Shown: positions 1-5,807, counted from the first letter of the stretch. The stretch is DNA of 9,071 bases from an uncultured Chloroflexaceae bacterium (GCA_937141995.1 CAKZQX010000183.1:1-9071); one strand, 5' to 3'. The notes: generated by a model not told the origin, from the sequence alone. Made by a program: numbers and translations.

Positions 1-120
1 CAGTAAATCGGGCTCAGGTAACAACATCATGGCAATCATTACCCGCTGGCCCATACCGCCTGAAAGCTCATGGGGATAAGCGCGCAACACCCTTTGTGGG
101 TCGCGGATCCGCACCGCTTC
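1..120 (-). other. Fragment of oligopeptide/dipeptide ABC transporter ATP-binding subunit (OppD/DppD-like), C-terminal part of the chimera
   Basis: Residues 238-277 of the fused frame match the segment just before the Walker B motif of OppD/DppD-type ATPases. The sequence reads EAVRIRDPQRVLRAYPHEL, then the ABC signature LSGGMGQ (256-262), then RVMIAMMLLPEPDLL. In these proteins the next residues would be the Walker B IADEP-TALD, which lies beyond the left edge. No Walker A, Q-loop or ATPase start is present upstream in this window; antiporter sequence stands in their place. The fragment therefore cannot be a working ATPase on its own. The match to the family is recalled from its well-known motifs, not searched. 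Confidence 0.8.
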
Positions 121-831
121 CAGCGAGGCGATTACCTCCGGCAGCGAGGTCGCGGCAGCCAGCAGCAGCGCGCCAATAAAACTCTCGCCCAGGCCGGTTG
201 CCGCGGCTACCTGGTCGCCCAGCCATGCCAGCCAGATGCCCAGCAGCATAATTGCCAACGCCGGCAACCCGAACCTGACATATGCCTGCCCACGCGTGAC
301 ATGGTCGTACTGGGAGGGTACCACCAGGTGTTCCGATACCTCCGACTGGCGGCGGGTTTCGTGGCCGGCGATCAACTGTGTGCTAAGCAAGTAGATGCCG
401 AGGATCAGCAGACTGGGCAGGCCGATCCAGCCGATCTGCAGGGTTGTTCCGCCCTGGCTCATAAGCAGACCGGCGGCGGCGGTTCCCAGCAAGATGCTGC
501 CCATACCTGCGGCCAGCCCGTGGCTGATGTGAATTTGCGGGAACAGTGGTTGCTCACCACTTACACCGTCGAGCAGCGCCAGAATCAACAGATTGAAGAG
601 ACAACTACCAAAGATGCCCCCGGCTGCCAGGTTCGGTGCGTTGATGCCGACCACCGCACTCATCCCCGTCGCCAGTTCCGGCAGCGATGTTGCTCCTGCC
701 AGTAAGATGGCCCCGACCCAACTATGCCCCAGGCCCGTCTTCTCGGCCAGAATATCGGCACTCTGCGAGAGGCGACGCCCAACGAACACAACAAGCGAGA
801 CACAGATGATGACCTGGAGGGCAAGGATCAT
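1..831 (-). CDS. Na+/Ca2+ (CaCA family) antiporter, truncated and fused in frame to an ABC ATPase fragment; runs off left edge
   Basis: Reading the minus strand from ATG 831 gives 277 codons without a stop. Residues 1-237 are a CaCA cation antiporter, an inner-membrane protein that exchanges Ca2+ for Na+ or H+. Hydrophobic segments alternate with short loops. The two inverted alpha repeats are visible: GATSLPEL at 46-53 and AATSLPEV at 226-233, each with the conserved glutamate (E52, E232). After alpha-1 the usual GSN-FN motif reads GSCLFN (75-80), so one conserved Asn is Cys. A charged loop around 158-180 separates the halves. The alpha-2 repeat stops right after its TSLPE helix. From residue 238 the frame is an oligopeptide-type ABC ATPase (separate entry). 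Family members are usually about 320-360 residues, so roughly a quarter of the antiporter is missing. The start has an AGGAG 7 bases upstream, and no other in-frame ATG lies between it and an upstream stop. The antiporter identity is firm; whether the fusion exists in the cell is unknown. Confidence 0.8.
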   Translation of the reverse strand, partial: MILALQVIICVSLVVFVGRRLSQSADILAEKTGLGHSWVGAILLAGATSLPELATGMSAVVGINAPNLAAGGIFGSCLFNLLILALLDGVSGEQPLFPQIHISHGLAAGMGSILLGTAAAGLLMSQGGTTLQIGWIGLPSLLILGIYLLSTQLIAGHETRRQSEVSEHLVVPSQYDHVTRGQAYVRFGLPALAIMLLGIWLAWLGDQVAAATGLGESFIGALLLAAATSLPEVIASLEAVRIRDPQRVLRAYPHELSGGMGQRVMIAMMLLPEPDLL

Positions 832-899
832 ACCGGGCTCCTGCTGCTCTGATGCAAAATCTGTTCGGTGCGGCAGGGCATGCTGCCGGCACTCCGGAG

Positions 900-927
900 A
901 TTGTACAGCACTTTTCCACCAGTACAA
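900..927 (-). promoter_or_regulatory. Candidate promoter for the antiporter gene
   Basis: On the minus strand TTGTAC (927-922) and TACAAT (905-900) are separated by 16 bases. The -10 box matches the consensus at 5 of 6 positions, the -35 at 3 of 6. The two boxes also form an inverted repeat (TTGTAC / GTACAA), so a regulator site or a small hairpin is an alternative. It lies about 70 bases before the antiporter ATG. Confidence 0.35.
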
Positions 928-971
928 AACGACGCCCCGGCGAAGCACTGGTCAGCGCTTCGCCGGGGCGT
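926..971 (-). terminator. Rho-independent terminator downstream of trxB
   Basis: A perfect 15-base-pair inverted repeat (932-946 with 957-971, core GCCCCGGCGAAG) closes a 10-base loop. On the minus strand it is followed by CGTTTTGT, a short U-run, so it fits termination of trxB transcription coming from the right. On the plus strand the following bases are not U-rich. It separates trxB from the antiporter gene. Confidence 0.7.
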
Positions 972-1099
972 TATACTCGCGTAATAAACCGGGGTTCCGC
1001 AGTCACTGACCCGGAAGGAAATCTCACCGCCGGCAGGGTGAAAGATTCCAGTCTTCTGCAAAAGAACGTACCATTAAGAAAATAATCCGGGTGTGGAGT

Positions 1100-1118
1100 G
1101 CGGCAGCCATGCTGCCGC
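1100..1118 (-). repeat. Short GC-rich hairpin just after trxB stop
   Basis: GCGGCAGC (1100-1107) and GCTGCCGC (1111-1118) form a perfect 8-base-pair stem with a 3-base loop, 24 bases past the trxB stop codon. No U-run follows on either strand. It could stabilise the mRNA 3' end or act as a pause site rather than a full terminator. Confidence 0.4.
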
Positions 1119-1141
1119 CTGCTCCTTGTCGTGATGCGACC

Positions 1142-2134
1142 TTACCACTGGCCGAGGGCCGGGGTGGTTTCTTCTTCGGGATGCGGGCTGGCTGCCTGCG
1201 ATTTCTTCGCGGCATGCTCCTGCTCCGCCAGGTACCAGGTTGCCTCCATCGCCGCCATACAGCCCTCGCCGGCGGCAGTAATCGCCTGGCGATAGATGTA
1301 ATCAACCACATCACCGGCAGCAAAGACGCCCGGCACATTGGTCCGCGTGCGTCCGTCGGTCAGAATGTAGCCGCTCTCGTCCAGGTGAATATGTCCTTTG
1401 AAGAGGCTGGTGTTAGGCACATGGCCGATGTAGGGAAACACGCCGTCGGTTTCCAGCACGGTCTCCTCGCCGGTCTTCAGATGCTTGATCCGCACGCCGG
1501 TAACGCGCTCATCGCCCAGCACTTCGCTGACCGCCGCGTTCCACACAAAGCGCACCTTGGGATTCTCGAAAGCGCGCTCCTGCAGGATCGGGTCCGCCCG
1601 TAGTTGATCACGGCGATGCACGACCACCAGTTCGGAGACATAGCGTGTCAGGAACAGCCCTTCGTCCAGCGCGCTGTTCCCGCCACCGACGACCACAACG
1701 CGCTTATCGCGGAAGAAAAAGCCGTCACAGGTCGCGCAGTAGGAAACCCCACGGTTGGCAAGCTCATTCTCGCCCGGCACATCCAGCTTGCGCGGTGACG
1801 CGCCCGTCGAGATAATCAATGTATCGCCAGTCACCGTCTGGCCGGAGTCGGTTGTGAGCGTAAAGGGTCGCTGCGTCAGATCAATGTCGTTGACAATCGC
1901 ATCGAGAAACTCGGTACCAAAACGACCGGCCTGCTTTTCCATCAGTTCGGCCAACTCATAGCCGCCGACCGATTCGGGGAATCCGGGATAGTTCTCGACT
2001 TCGCTGGTTGTTGCGATCAGGCCGCCGGGCTGGAGGCCCCGAATAACAAGCGGTTCCAGGTTTGCGCGCGCGGCGTAGAGCGCTGCTGTCAGTCCTGCCG
2101 GACCTGACCCGATGATAACAACTTTCTTGTGCAT
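1142..2134 (-). CDS. trxB: Thioredoxin reductase (NADPH)
   Basis: This cytoplasmic flavoenzyme passes electrons from NADPH through FAD and a redox-active disulfide to thioredoxin. The 330-residue product has every hallmark of the low-molecular-weight bacterial enzyme. It shows the FAD-binding GSGPAG at 9-14, the redox pair CATC at 133-136 followed by DGFFF, the NADPH-binding GGGNSA at 150-155 with HRRDQLRA at 173-180, and the second FAD motif GVFAAGD at 269-275. Typical enzymes are about 310-320 residues. The extra C-terminal tail after about 310 (AKKSQAASPHPEEE...) is polar and probably disordered. The start ATG at 2134 is preceded by GAGGAG at suitable distance. The gene lies downstream of a histidine kinase on the same strand, 255 bases away, with its own upstream control region (see the TCACGCG sites), so it is probably transcribed separately. 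Confidence 0.96.
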   Translation of the reverse strand: MHKKVVIIGSGPAGLTAALYAARANLEPLVIRGLQPGGLIATTSEVENYPGFPESVGGYELAELMEKQAGRFGTEFLDAIVNDIDLTQRPFTLTTDSGQTVTGDTLIISTGASPRKLDVPGENELANRGVSYCATCDGFFFRDKRVVVVGGGNSALDEGLFLTRYVSELVVVHRRDQLRADPILQERAFENPKVRFVWNAAVSEVLGDERVTGVRIKHLKTGEETVLETDGVFPYIGHVPNTSLFKGHIHLDESGYILTDGRTRTNVPGVFAAGDVVDYIYRQAITAAGEGCMAAMEATWYLAEQEHAAKKSQAASPHPEEETTPALGQW

Positions 2135-2155
2135 AAATTCCGCTCCTCAGGTGAT

Positions 2156-2171
2156 ATGTCACGCGTGACAT
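2156..2171. promoter_or_regulatory. Perfect 16-bp palindrome upstream of trxB, probable operator
   Basis: ATGTCACGCGTGACAT is its own reverse complement. It sits 21 bases before the trxB ATG, just upstream of the ribosome site. Its half-site TCACGCG recurs three more times in the next 100 bases (2183-2189 inverted, 2225-2231, 2264-2270). A dimeric transcription factor site is the simplest reading; the regulator is unknown. Confidence 0.6.
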
Positions 2172-2182
2172 GGACGAGCAAC

Positions 2183-2270
2183 CGCGTGATGGGTCAATCT
2201 CTGGTGATAATTCTGCCCGCCGGGTCACGCGTTCGGCTTCTCCTTACCGATCTTCTCTGCCCATCACGCG
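2183..2270. repeat. Additional TCACGCG sites and an 11-bp inverted repeat in the trxB upstream region
   Basis: CGCGTGATGGG (2183-2193) and CCCATCACGCG (2260-2270) are exact reverse complements 66 bases apart. A further TCACGCG lies between them at 2225-2231. With the palindrome at 2156-2171 this makes five copies of the 7-mer in about 110 bases. The layout suggests cooperative or looped binding of one regulator over the trxB promoter region. No clear -35/-10 pair could be fixed here; the AT-rich stretches at 2207-2214 and 2285-2295 are the likeliest -10 positions. Confidence 0.5.
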
Positions 2271-2311
2271 CCGGGTTTTCTGTTTGAATTATTATGGTAG
2301 TGCCGGGGCAA

Positions 2312-2335
2312 CACAGCCGGGCATACAAGGCTGTG
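2312..2335. repeat. Weak hairpin between histidine kinase and trxB
   Basis: CACAGCC (2312-2318) pairs with GGCTGTG (2329-2335) across a 10-base loop. It lies about 55 bases past the kinase stop. No U-run follows on the minus strand, so it is at best a weak terminator. Confidence 0.25.
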
Positions 2336-2389
2336 CCTTGCATATATTCCCAGTATACCACGCTCGTCCCACTCTTTCTGTGATCCATA

Positions 2390-4012
2390 TTACCCCCCAG
2401 GGGTACCGGGGTGATCGAGCGCATTGATCGGTGCAACATCCGCCGTAATCTGGCGGCGCGCCAGCGGCAACGTAAAGAGAAAGCGCGAGCCGCGCCCGAC
2501 CTGGCTCTCCACCCAGATGCGCCCGCCGTGCGCCTCAACGATGGAGCGCGTCAGGTAGAGACCGATGCCGGTCCCCTGCGTTTCACGCCGCAGCCGGTTA
2601 TCCACCCGGTAGAAGCGCTGAAAGATGCGCTGCTGCTCCTCCGGCGGGATACCGATGCCCTTGTCGGCGACATAAATAATCGCCAGTTCATCTTCAGCCT
2701 TGGCACCAATGCGAATAGTCCCTCCGTCGGGACTATATTTCACCGCATTGGAAACCAGGTTTGTCAGTACCATCCGGATGCGCTCGTAGTCGCCATGCAC
2801 GGGTGGGAAATCCTCGGGCAGGCGTAGCTCAAACTCGAACCGCTCATCGGTCTGGGCCGCAAACCCCTGTACTACCTGGCGCGCGAGTGCCGGCAGCGGC
2901 CAGTCGGTCATGTCCAGGTGCAGCCCGCCCGCCAGGAAGCGCGAGACATCCAGCAAATCCTGGATCTGGTTGGCAAGCCGGTCGGCCTCCTCCTCGATCA
3001 CCTGGAACCCGTCGCGTAGCGTCTCCTGGCTCCAGTTGGCATCCTCGCGCCGGAGCGTTTCGGCATACCCCTTGATAATACTGACCGGGGTCTTCAGTTC
3101 ATGGGAGATGATCGAGATAAAGGTGTTCTGCAATTCCTCCTCGCGCTTCTGCTCGGTGATATCACGGACATTGGCAATCGCTCCCAGGAACGCCCCGTTG
3201 GGACTGCGCTGGGGGGCGTAGCGGCTCTGAATGTATAGCTCGCGGCCATCGCGGTTTGTCATCCAGCCCTCGATCACCGGATTGGTAACATGTGGCCGGC
3301 GTTGCAGGGGACAGTCAACCAGACAGAGATTCACGCCCTGGCTGTTCCGCACACCCAGCACCTCGGCGCAGGGCCGCCCGACCGCCTCTTCGCGTGCCCA
3401 GCCGGTCAACTGTTCCATGGCCTTGTTAAAACTGGTAATCCGCCAGCGGCTATCCAGGATCATCACGCCGTCGGCACTCTGCTCAATAATAGCATTCAGG
3501 CGCTGCTTCTCGCGCACCGCGCCCTGGTAGAGCCGCGCGTTGCTGACCGCGATAGCGGCCTGGTTCGCAAACGCCTGGAGCACCTGCTCATCATCGGCTG
3601 AGAAGGCTACATTGAGCGCTGCCCGGAAGACATAGATTACCCCCACCGGCGTGTCGTGAAAGGTCAGCGGCAGCGCGATCATCTGGCGTAGCGCCAGCCC
3701 GGTGTCGGCAGCAATGGTACGCATCACATGAATCAGCGCTTCGCGCGCGGCTTCGCGGGGCGATAGAGCCAGCAGCGGCCCAAAGGCGGGCCAGACCTCG
3801 CGCCGTAGTCCGGCCGAGGCATAGATCCGCAGTTCCTCGCTACCGTCCTCTTCATACAGCGCAATCAAGCCGGATGTGCCCGCCAGCATTTCCACGGCAA
3901 CCTCAATAACCAGGTTGAGCACGCTGGTCAGATCGAGTTGGGCAGTAATGGCGCGGCTAATCTGTAAGAGATACTCCCGCTGGCGTAGGCGATGATCAGT
4001 CAGTTCTAACAT
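2390..4012 (-). CDS. Soluble GAF-PAS sensor histidine kinase
   Basis: The 540-residue protein is a sensor kinase that would autophosphorylate on histidine and pass the phosphate to a response regulator. The order is GAF at about 15-165, PAS at about 172-290, HisKA with the H-box ISHELKTPVS (His304), then HATPase. The ATPase boxes are N (NLVSNAVKYS, 418-427), G1 (DKGIGIP, 450-456), F (IFQRFYR, 463-469) and G2 (GTGIGLYL, 480-487), all intact. No membrane segment or signal peptide is visible, so it should be cytoplasmic and sense an internal or diffusible cue. The PAS domain carries three close cysteines, C215, C230 and C234. No response regulator gene adjoins it, so it is an orphan here. The start ATG at 4012 has GGAG about 10 bases upstream and lies in a repeated GTTAGAAC. 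It is divergent from the Hsp20 gene. Confidence 0.93.
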   Translation of the reverse strand: MLELTDHRLRQREYLLQISRAITAQLDLTSVLNLVIEVAVEMLAGTSGLIALYEEDGSEELRIYASAGLRREVWPAFGPLLALSPREAAREALIHVMRTIAADTGLALRQMIALPLTFHDTPVGVIYVFRAALNVAFSADDEQVLQAFANQAAIAVSNARLYQGAVREKQRLNAIIEQSADGVMILDSRWRITSFNKAMEQLTGWAREEAVGRPCAEVLGVRNSQGVNLCLVDCPLQRRPHVTNPVIEGWMTNRDGRELYIQSRYAPQRSPNGAFLGAIANVRDITEQKREEELQNTFISIISHELKTPVSIIKGYAETLRREDANWSQETLRDGFQVIEEEADRLANQIQDLLDVSRFLAGGLHLDMTDWPLPALARQVVQGFAAQTDERFEFELRLPEDFPPVHGDYERIRMVLTNLVSNAVKYSPDGGTIRIGAKAEDELAIIYVADKGIGIPPEEQQRIFQRFYRVDNRLRRETQGTGIGLYLTRSIVEAHGGRIWVESQVGRGSRFLFTLPLARRQITADVAPINALDHPGTPGG

Positions 4013-4021
4013 CGTTCTAAC
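4003..4021. repeat. 8-bp direct repeat spanning the kinase start codon
   Basis: GTTCTAAC occurs at 4003-4010 and again at 4014-4021, offset by 11 bases, with the kinase start codon between them. It could be a protein-binding or translational control site, or chance. Confidence 0.25.
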
Positions 4022-4066
4022 GCTCCGTGTACGCCAATCTAATAGATGAGCGGTATTCTGAAATCG

Positions 4067-4096
4067 TTACATGATAGCTAAACCACAGGATAACAT
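4067..4096 (+). promoter_or_regulatory. Candidate promoter for Hsp20
   Basis: TTACAT (4067-4072) and TAACAT (4091-4096) are 18 bases apart, each matching 4 of 6 consensus positions of a housekeeping promoter. It lies about 40 bases before the ATG at 4134. No CIRCE-type inverted repeat was seen here. Confidence 0.3.
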
Positions 4097-4133
4097 ACAT
4101 AGAGACACACAGACGCACTGAGGAGGTGTGATT

Positions 4134-4175
4134 ATGGCAAACATAACTCGCTGGACCCTTTCCAGGACATGCTGA
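4134..4175 (+). other. Out-of-frame Hsp20 start: 13-codon leader caused by an apparent one-base deletion
   Basis: A strong ribosome site GAGGAGG lies about 7 bases before ATG 4134, which begins MANITRW and then ends at TGA 4173-4175 after 13 codons. Reading one base back from about 4154 gives D-P-F-Q-D directly in front of the Hsp20 ATG at 4169. The rebuilt N-terminus MANITRWDPFQDMLTLREAM is a typical Hsp20 opening. One G missing from a GGG at 4152-4154 explains this. The leader stop overlaps the 4169 start region, so translational reinitiation would be possible if the base is truly absent. Confidence 0.75.
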
Positions 4176-4588
4176 CGCTCCGTGAAGCTATGAGCCAGTT
4201 ACTTGAAGAGAGCGTTGTACCGACGCCGGGGAACACCCGCTCAACCCAGGGCTTTGTTCCGGCGCTTGACCTGAGCGAAACACCGGAAGCCTTTATCGTC
4301 GAGGCCGCAGTTCCGGGGATCACAAGCGATGATCTCAACATCACCGTCGAGAACAACGTCTTGCTGATCAGTGGCGAGATGCGCGAGGAAGAGGAGCGCA
4401 AGGAGCGTAACTACCATCGGGTCGAACGGCGGTTTGGCAGCTTCCAGCGCAGCGTTGCTCTGCCGAACACAGTCAAGGCCGATCAGATCAGCGCGAAGCT
4501 GGAGAATGGCCTCCTCCACCTGGAGATTCCCAAGGCGGAGGAAGTCAAGCCGCGCCGGATTACCGTTAACGTCGGCAACCGGAACTAA
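4169..4588 (+). CDS. Small heat-shock protein, Hsp20 / alpha-crystallin family
   Basis: This is an ATP-independent chaperone that holds unfolding proteins in large oligomers in the cytoplasm. The frame gives 139 residues. A short N-terminal arm is followed by the alpha-crystallin domain from about 28 to 120 (FVPALDLSETPEAFIVEAAVPG, shown to its first part; then LLISGEMREEEE and the family's GLLHLEIPKAE near the end). A C-terminal tail has an I-T-V motif of the I-x-I/V type that docks neighbouring subunits. ATG 4169 is not a convincing natural start because the good ribosome site serves the out-of-frame ATG at 4134. With one base restored the protein is about 151 residues, within the usual 140-160. 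The gene is monocistronic: a terminator follows at 4625-4670, and the kinase upstream is divergent. Confidence 0.92.
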   Translation: MLTLREAMSQLLEESVVPTPGNTRSTQGFVPALDLSETPEAFIVEAAVPGITSDDLNITVENNVLLISGEMREEEERKERNYHRVERRFGSFQRSVALPNTVKADQISAKLENGLLHLEIPKAEEVKPRRITVNVGNRN

Positions 4589-4624
4589 ACTACCACGACC
4601 AGAAATGATACCGGACAAACATGA

Positions 4625-4666
4625 CCCTGCATCCTGCGTCATGGCAGGATGCAGGGATTTCTTTCT
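4625..4666 (+). terminator. Rho-independent terminator of Hsp20
   Basis: CCCTGCATCCTGC (4625-4637) and GCAGGATGCAGGG (4644-4656) form a perfect 13-base-pair stem with a 6-base loop, followed by ATTTCTTTCT. It starts 37 bases after the Hsp20 stop codon. Confidence 0.88.
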
Positions 4667-4890
4667 GCTCCCCGAAAATTGCGCTCCCCATGCCGGACAA
4701 GCCTTTACACCTTATGCTGTAGCGCGGGAAAAACGTGTTAAGCTTTACCCGAAGCCTGAAATGGTTGAAGTCTGCCCGGCCGCGCCTCCTCGTCAACATG
4801 CGTGTTCCAGATAACATAAGATCGAGTTGCTGTGAACCGCCACCTTGGAACTATGCCTTCGATGCCGGATATACTATTTACAAACAGGAC

Positions 4891-4919
4891 TGGACAGATA
4901 AAGATCACTATGCTATTCT
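4891..4919 (+). promoter_or_regulatory. Candidate sigma-70 type promoter for the HTH gene
   Basis: TGGACA (4891-4896) and TATTCT (4914-4919) are exactly 17 bases apart, matching 5 of 6 and 4 of 6 consensus positions. A start around 4926 would give a leader of about 70 bases before ATG 4997. Confidence 0.45.
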
Positions 4920-4936
4920 AATAAAACATTACGCCT

Positions 4937-4970
4937 CGCTGTTGGTTCGACCACGCTGTCGGCAATAGCG
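4937..4970 (+). promoter_or_regulatory. Possible 5' leader hairpin of the HTH gene
   Basis: CGCTGTTG (4937-4944) pairs with CAATAGCG (4963-4970), eight pairs including one G-U, enclosing an 18-base loop. It would sit in the mRNA leader if the promoter at 4891-4919 is right, ending about 10 bases before the AAGGAG ribosome site. It could influence translation; no known riboswitch was recognised. Confidence 0.25.
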
Positions 4971-4996
4971 CCGGGATGTGTCGGTAAGGAGCCTCT

Positions 4997-5320
4997 ATGC
5001 AACTCGACCTGACCAGCAAGCGAGCCAAAAAGCTCATCCGGGCTCATGGTCTGACCGAGGAAGAGATACAGCAGATCGTAGCTTCGGCACGCATCAACCT
5101 CGCCACATTTGACCCGGAGTATCGCACCAATGTGACGCAGATAGCCGACGAGTTGCAAAAGAGCCGCCCGACGATTTACGGTTGGGCTGATCGGGCGATT
5201 ACCGCAACGATCCACTCGTTGCGGAACATTCGTACAGGCCGGCCGCCCAAAGAGAAAGAGCGTGAACGCACAGCCGGCACAAATAATCATGAGGTCCGGG
5301 GCGATATAACGGAACTCTAG
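4997..5320 (+). CDS. Small helix-turn-helix DNA-binding protein (putative)
   Basis: The 107-residue protein has a charged helical N-terminus (1-35) and then a helix-turn-helix of the homeodomain-like/Hin-IS630 style at about 45-67 (TQIADELQKSRPTIYGWADRA). A basic RTGRPPKEKERER follows at 79-91, which resembles an AT-hook or the linker after such HTH domains in transposases. No catalytic domain follows, so it is either a small regulator or a domicile of a lost transposase N-terminus. Its context favours a regulator: it has its own promoter candidate, a good ribosome site (AAGGAG, 6 bases before ATG), and heads the Roadblock-GTPase gene set, 112 bases before the first Roadblock gene. The family is not recognised by name; the HTH call is by motif reading only. 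Confidence 0.7.
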   Translation: MQLDLTSKRAKKLIRAHGLTEEEIQQIVASARINLATFDPEYRTNVTQIADELQKSRPTIYGWADRAITATIHSLRNIRTGRPPKEKERERTAGTNNHEVRGDITEL

Positions 5321-5364
5321 TCAGCAATCAGTGGGTACGAGTGGCATCATAGTAATCGTAGTAG

Positions 5365-5370
5365 TATAAT
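5365..5370 (+). promoter_or_regulatory. Consensus -10 box before the first Roadblock gene
   Basis: A perfect TATAAT sits 62 bases before ATG 5433. The base pairs 17 upstream (TGGCAT) are a poor -35, so activation by a regulator, perhaps the neighbouring HTH protein, is possible. Confidence 0.4.
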
Positions 5371-5432
5371 AAGATGCGTTCGACTGGCGATGATGCTAAT
5401 GCCGGGAGCATTGGCGAGGAGAACTCTCACGT

Positions 5433-5798
5433 ATGAGTAGCAATCTAAGGAGCCTTCTGGGACGCTTCCGTGCCCTCGATAGTGTCGAGATGGCTGCCGT
5501 CGTTGCCCATGATGGGTTGCTTATAGAAAGCGCGTCCCGCCCGGATGTTGATGTCGATGCGATCTGTGCCGTCGCCTCCAATGGTCTGGCTATGGCGGAT
5601 GCACTGGGCCGCGAGATCAACAAAGGTGACACCATGCAAACGCTGCTCGAATATGAGCAGGGTCTGGTCCTGTTGGAACCGATCAGCGACGAAGCCATGC
5701 TCCTGCTGATGGCAAACACCCGCGAAGAACTCGGACAGGTGCGCTTCCTTGTCGCCATCCATCGTCATGATTTAGCCGATGCGCTGAACGCAATTTGA
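5433..5798 (+). CDS. Roadblock/LC7 domain protein, short form
   Basis: The 121-residue protein is essentially one Roadblock/LC7 domain, the fold of the GTPase-activating partners (MglB type) of bacterial Ras-like GTPases. The pattern is visible: a first helix at 1-16, a strand EMAAVVAHDGLLIESA at 19-34, a helix DAICAVASNGLAMADALGRE at 42-61, then strands MQTLLEYEQGLVLLEPI and AMLLLMAN, and a last helix from about 96. It has no signal peptide or membrane segment. The start ATG 5433 is preceded by GAGGAG, about 11 bases away, a longer spacing than usual. It lies between the HTH gene and a second Roadblock gene. It could be a regulator of the GTPase encoded at 6559 or a scaffold for dimers with the second Roadblock protein. 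The domain call is firm; the partner is inferred from position. Confidence 0.85.
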   Translation: MSSNLRSLLGRFRALDSVEMAAVVAHDGLLIESASRPDVDVDAICAVASNGLAMADALGREINKGDTMQTLLEYEQGLVLLEPISDEAMLLLMANTREELGQVRFLVAIHRHDLADALNAI

Positions 5799-5807
5799 CG
5801 TGCTATG

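Larger units (their letters stand above)
832..1141. other. Intergenic region between trxB end and antiporter start; no gene seen
   Basis: These 310 bases hold no convincing gene. The short frames crossing it lack a plausible ribosome site and have no recognisable protein. It contains a hairpin just after trxB (1100-1118), a strong terminator-like inverted repeat (932-971), and a candidate promoter for the antiporter (900-927), all reading on the minus strand. Confidence 0.6.
4589..4996. other. Intergenic region after Hsp20; no gene seen
   Basis: These 408 bases hold the Hsp20 terminator, a promoter and a 5' leader hairpin for the next gene. Short frames exist on both strands (for example 4735-4968 on plus), but they lack a ribosome site and recognisable content. 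The stretch from about 4680 to 4885 shows nothing I can name. Confidence 0.55.

Noticed and set aside
70..705. 211-residue plus-strand frame
   Set aside because: It is the antisense of the antiporter, Gln- and Ala-rich with no family likeness and no ribosome site; the minus-strand frame has clear CaCA motifs.
1091..1603. 170-residue plus-strand frame
   Set aside because: Antisense of trxB; the minus strand encodes a full set of thioredoxin reductase motifs.
4134..4175. Programmed -1 frameshift in Hsp20
   Set aside because: The bases ACCCTTT are not in the phase needed for a slippery heptamer, and no strong downstream stem was seen; a missing base is the simpler explanation.
4371..4814. 147-residue plus-strand frame overlapping the Hsp20 end
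   Set aside because: It runs through the Hsp20 terminator and is Arg/Ser-rich in the pattern of a shifted frame.
4735..4968. 77-residue plus-strand frame in the Hsp20-HTH gap
   Set aside because: No ribosome site, no recognisable content, and it crosses the candidate promoter of the HTH gene.
4937..4970. Known riboswitch upstream of the HTH gene
   Set aside because: Only a single stem with a large loop is seen; no known aptamer core was recognised.
4997..5320. Insertion sequence around the HTH gene
   Set aside because: No terminal inverted repeats, no target duplication and no transposase catalytic domain were seen nearby.
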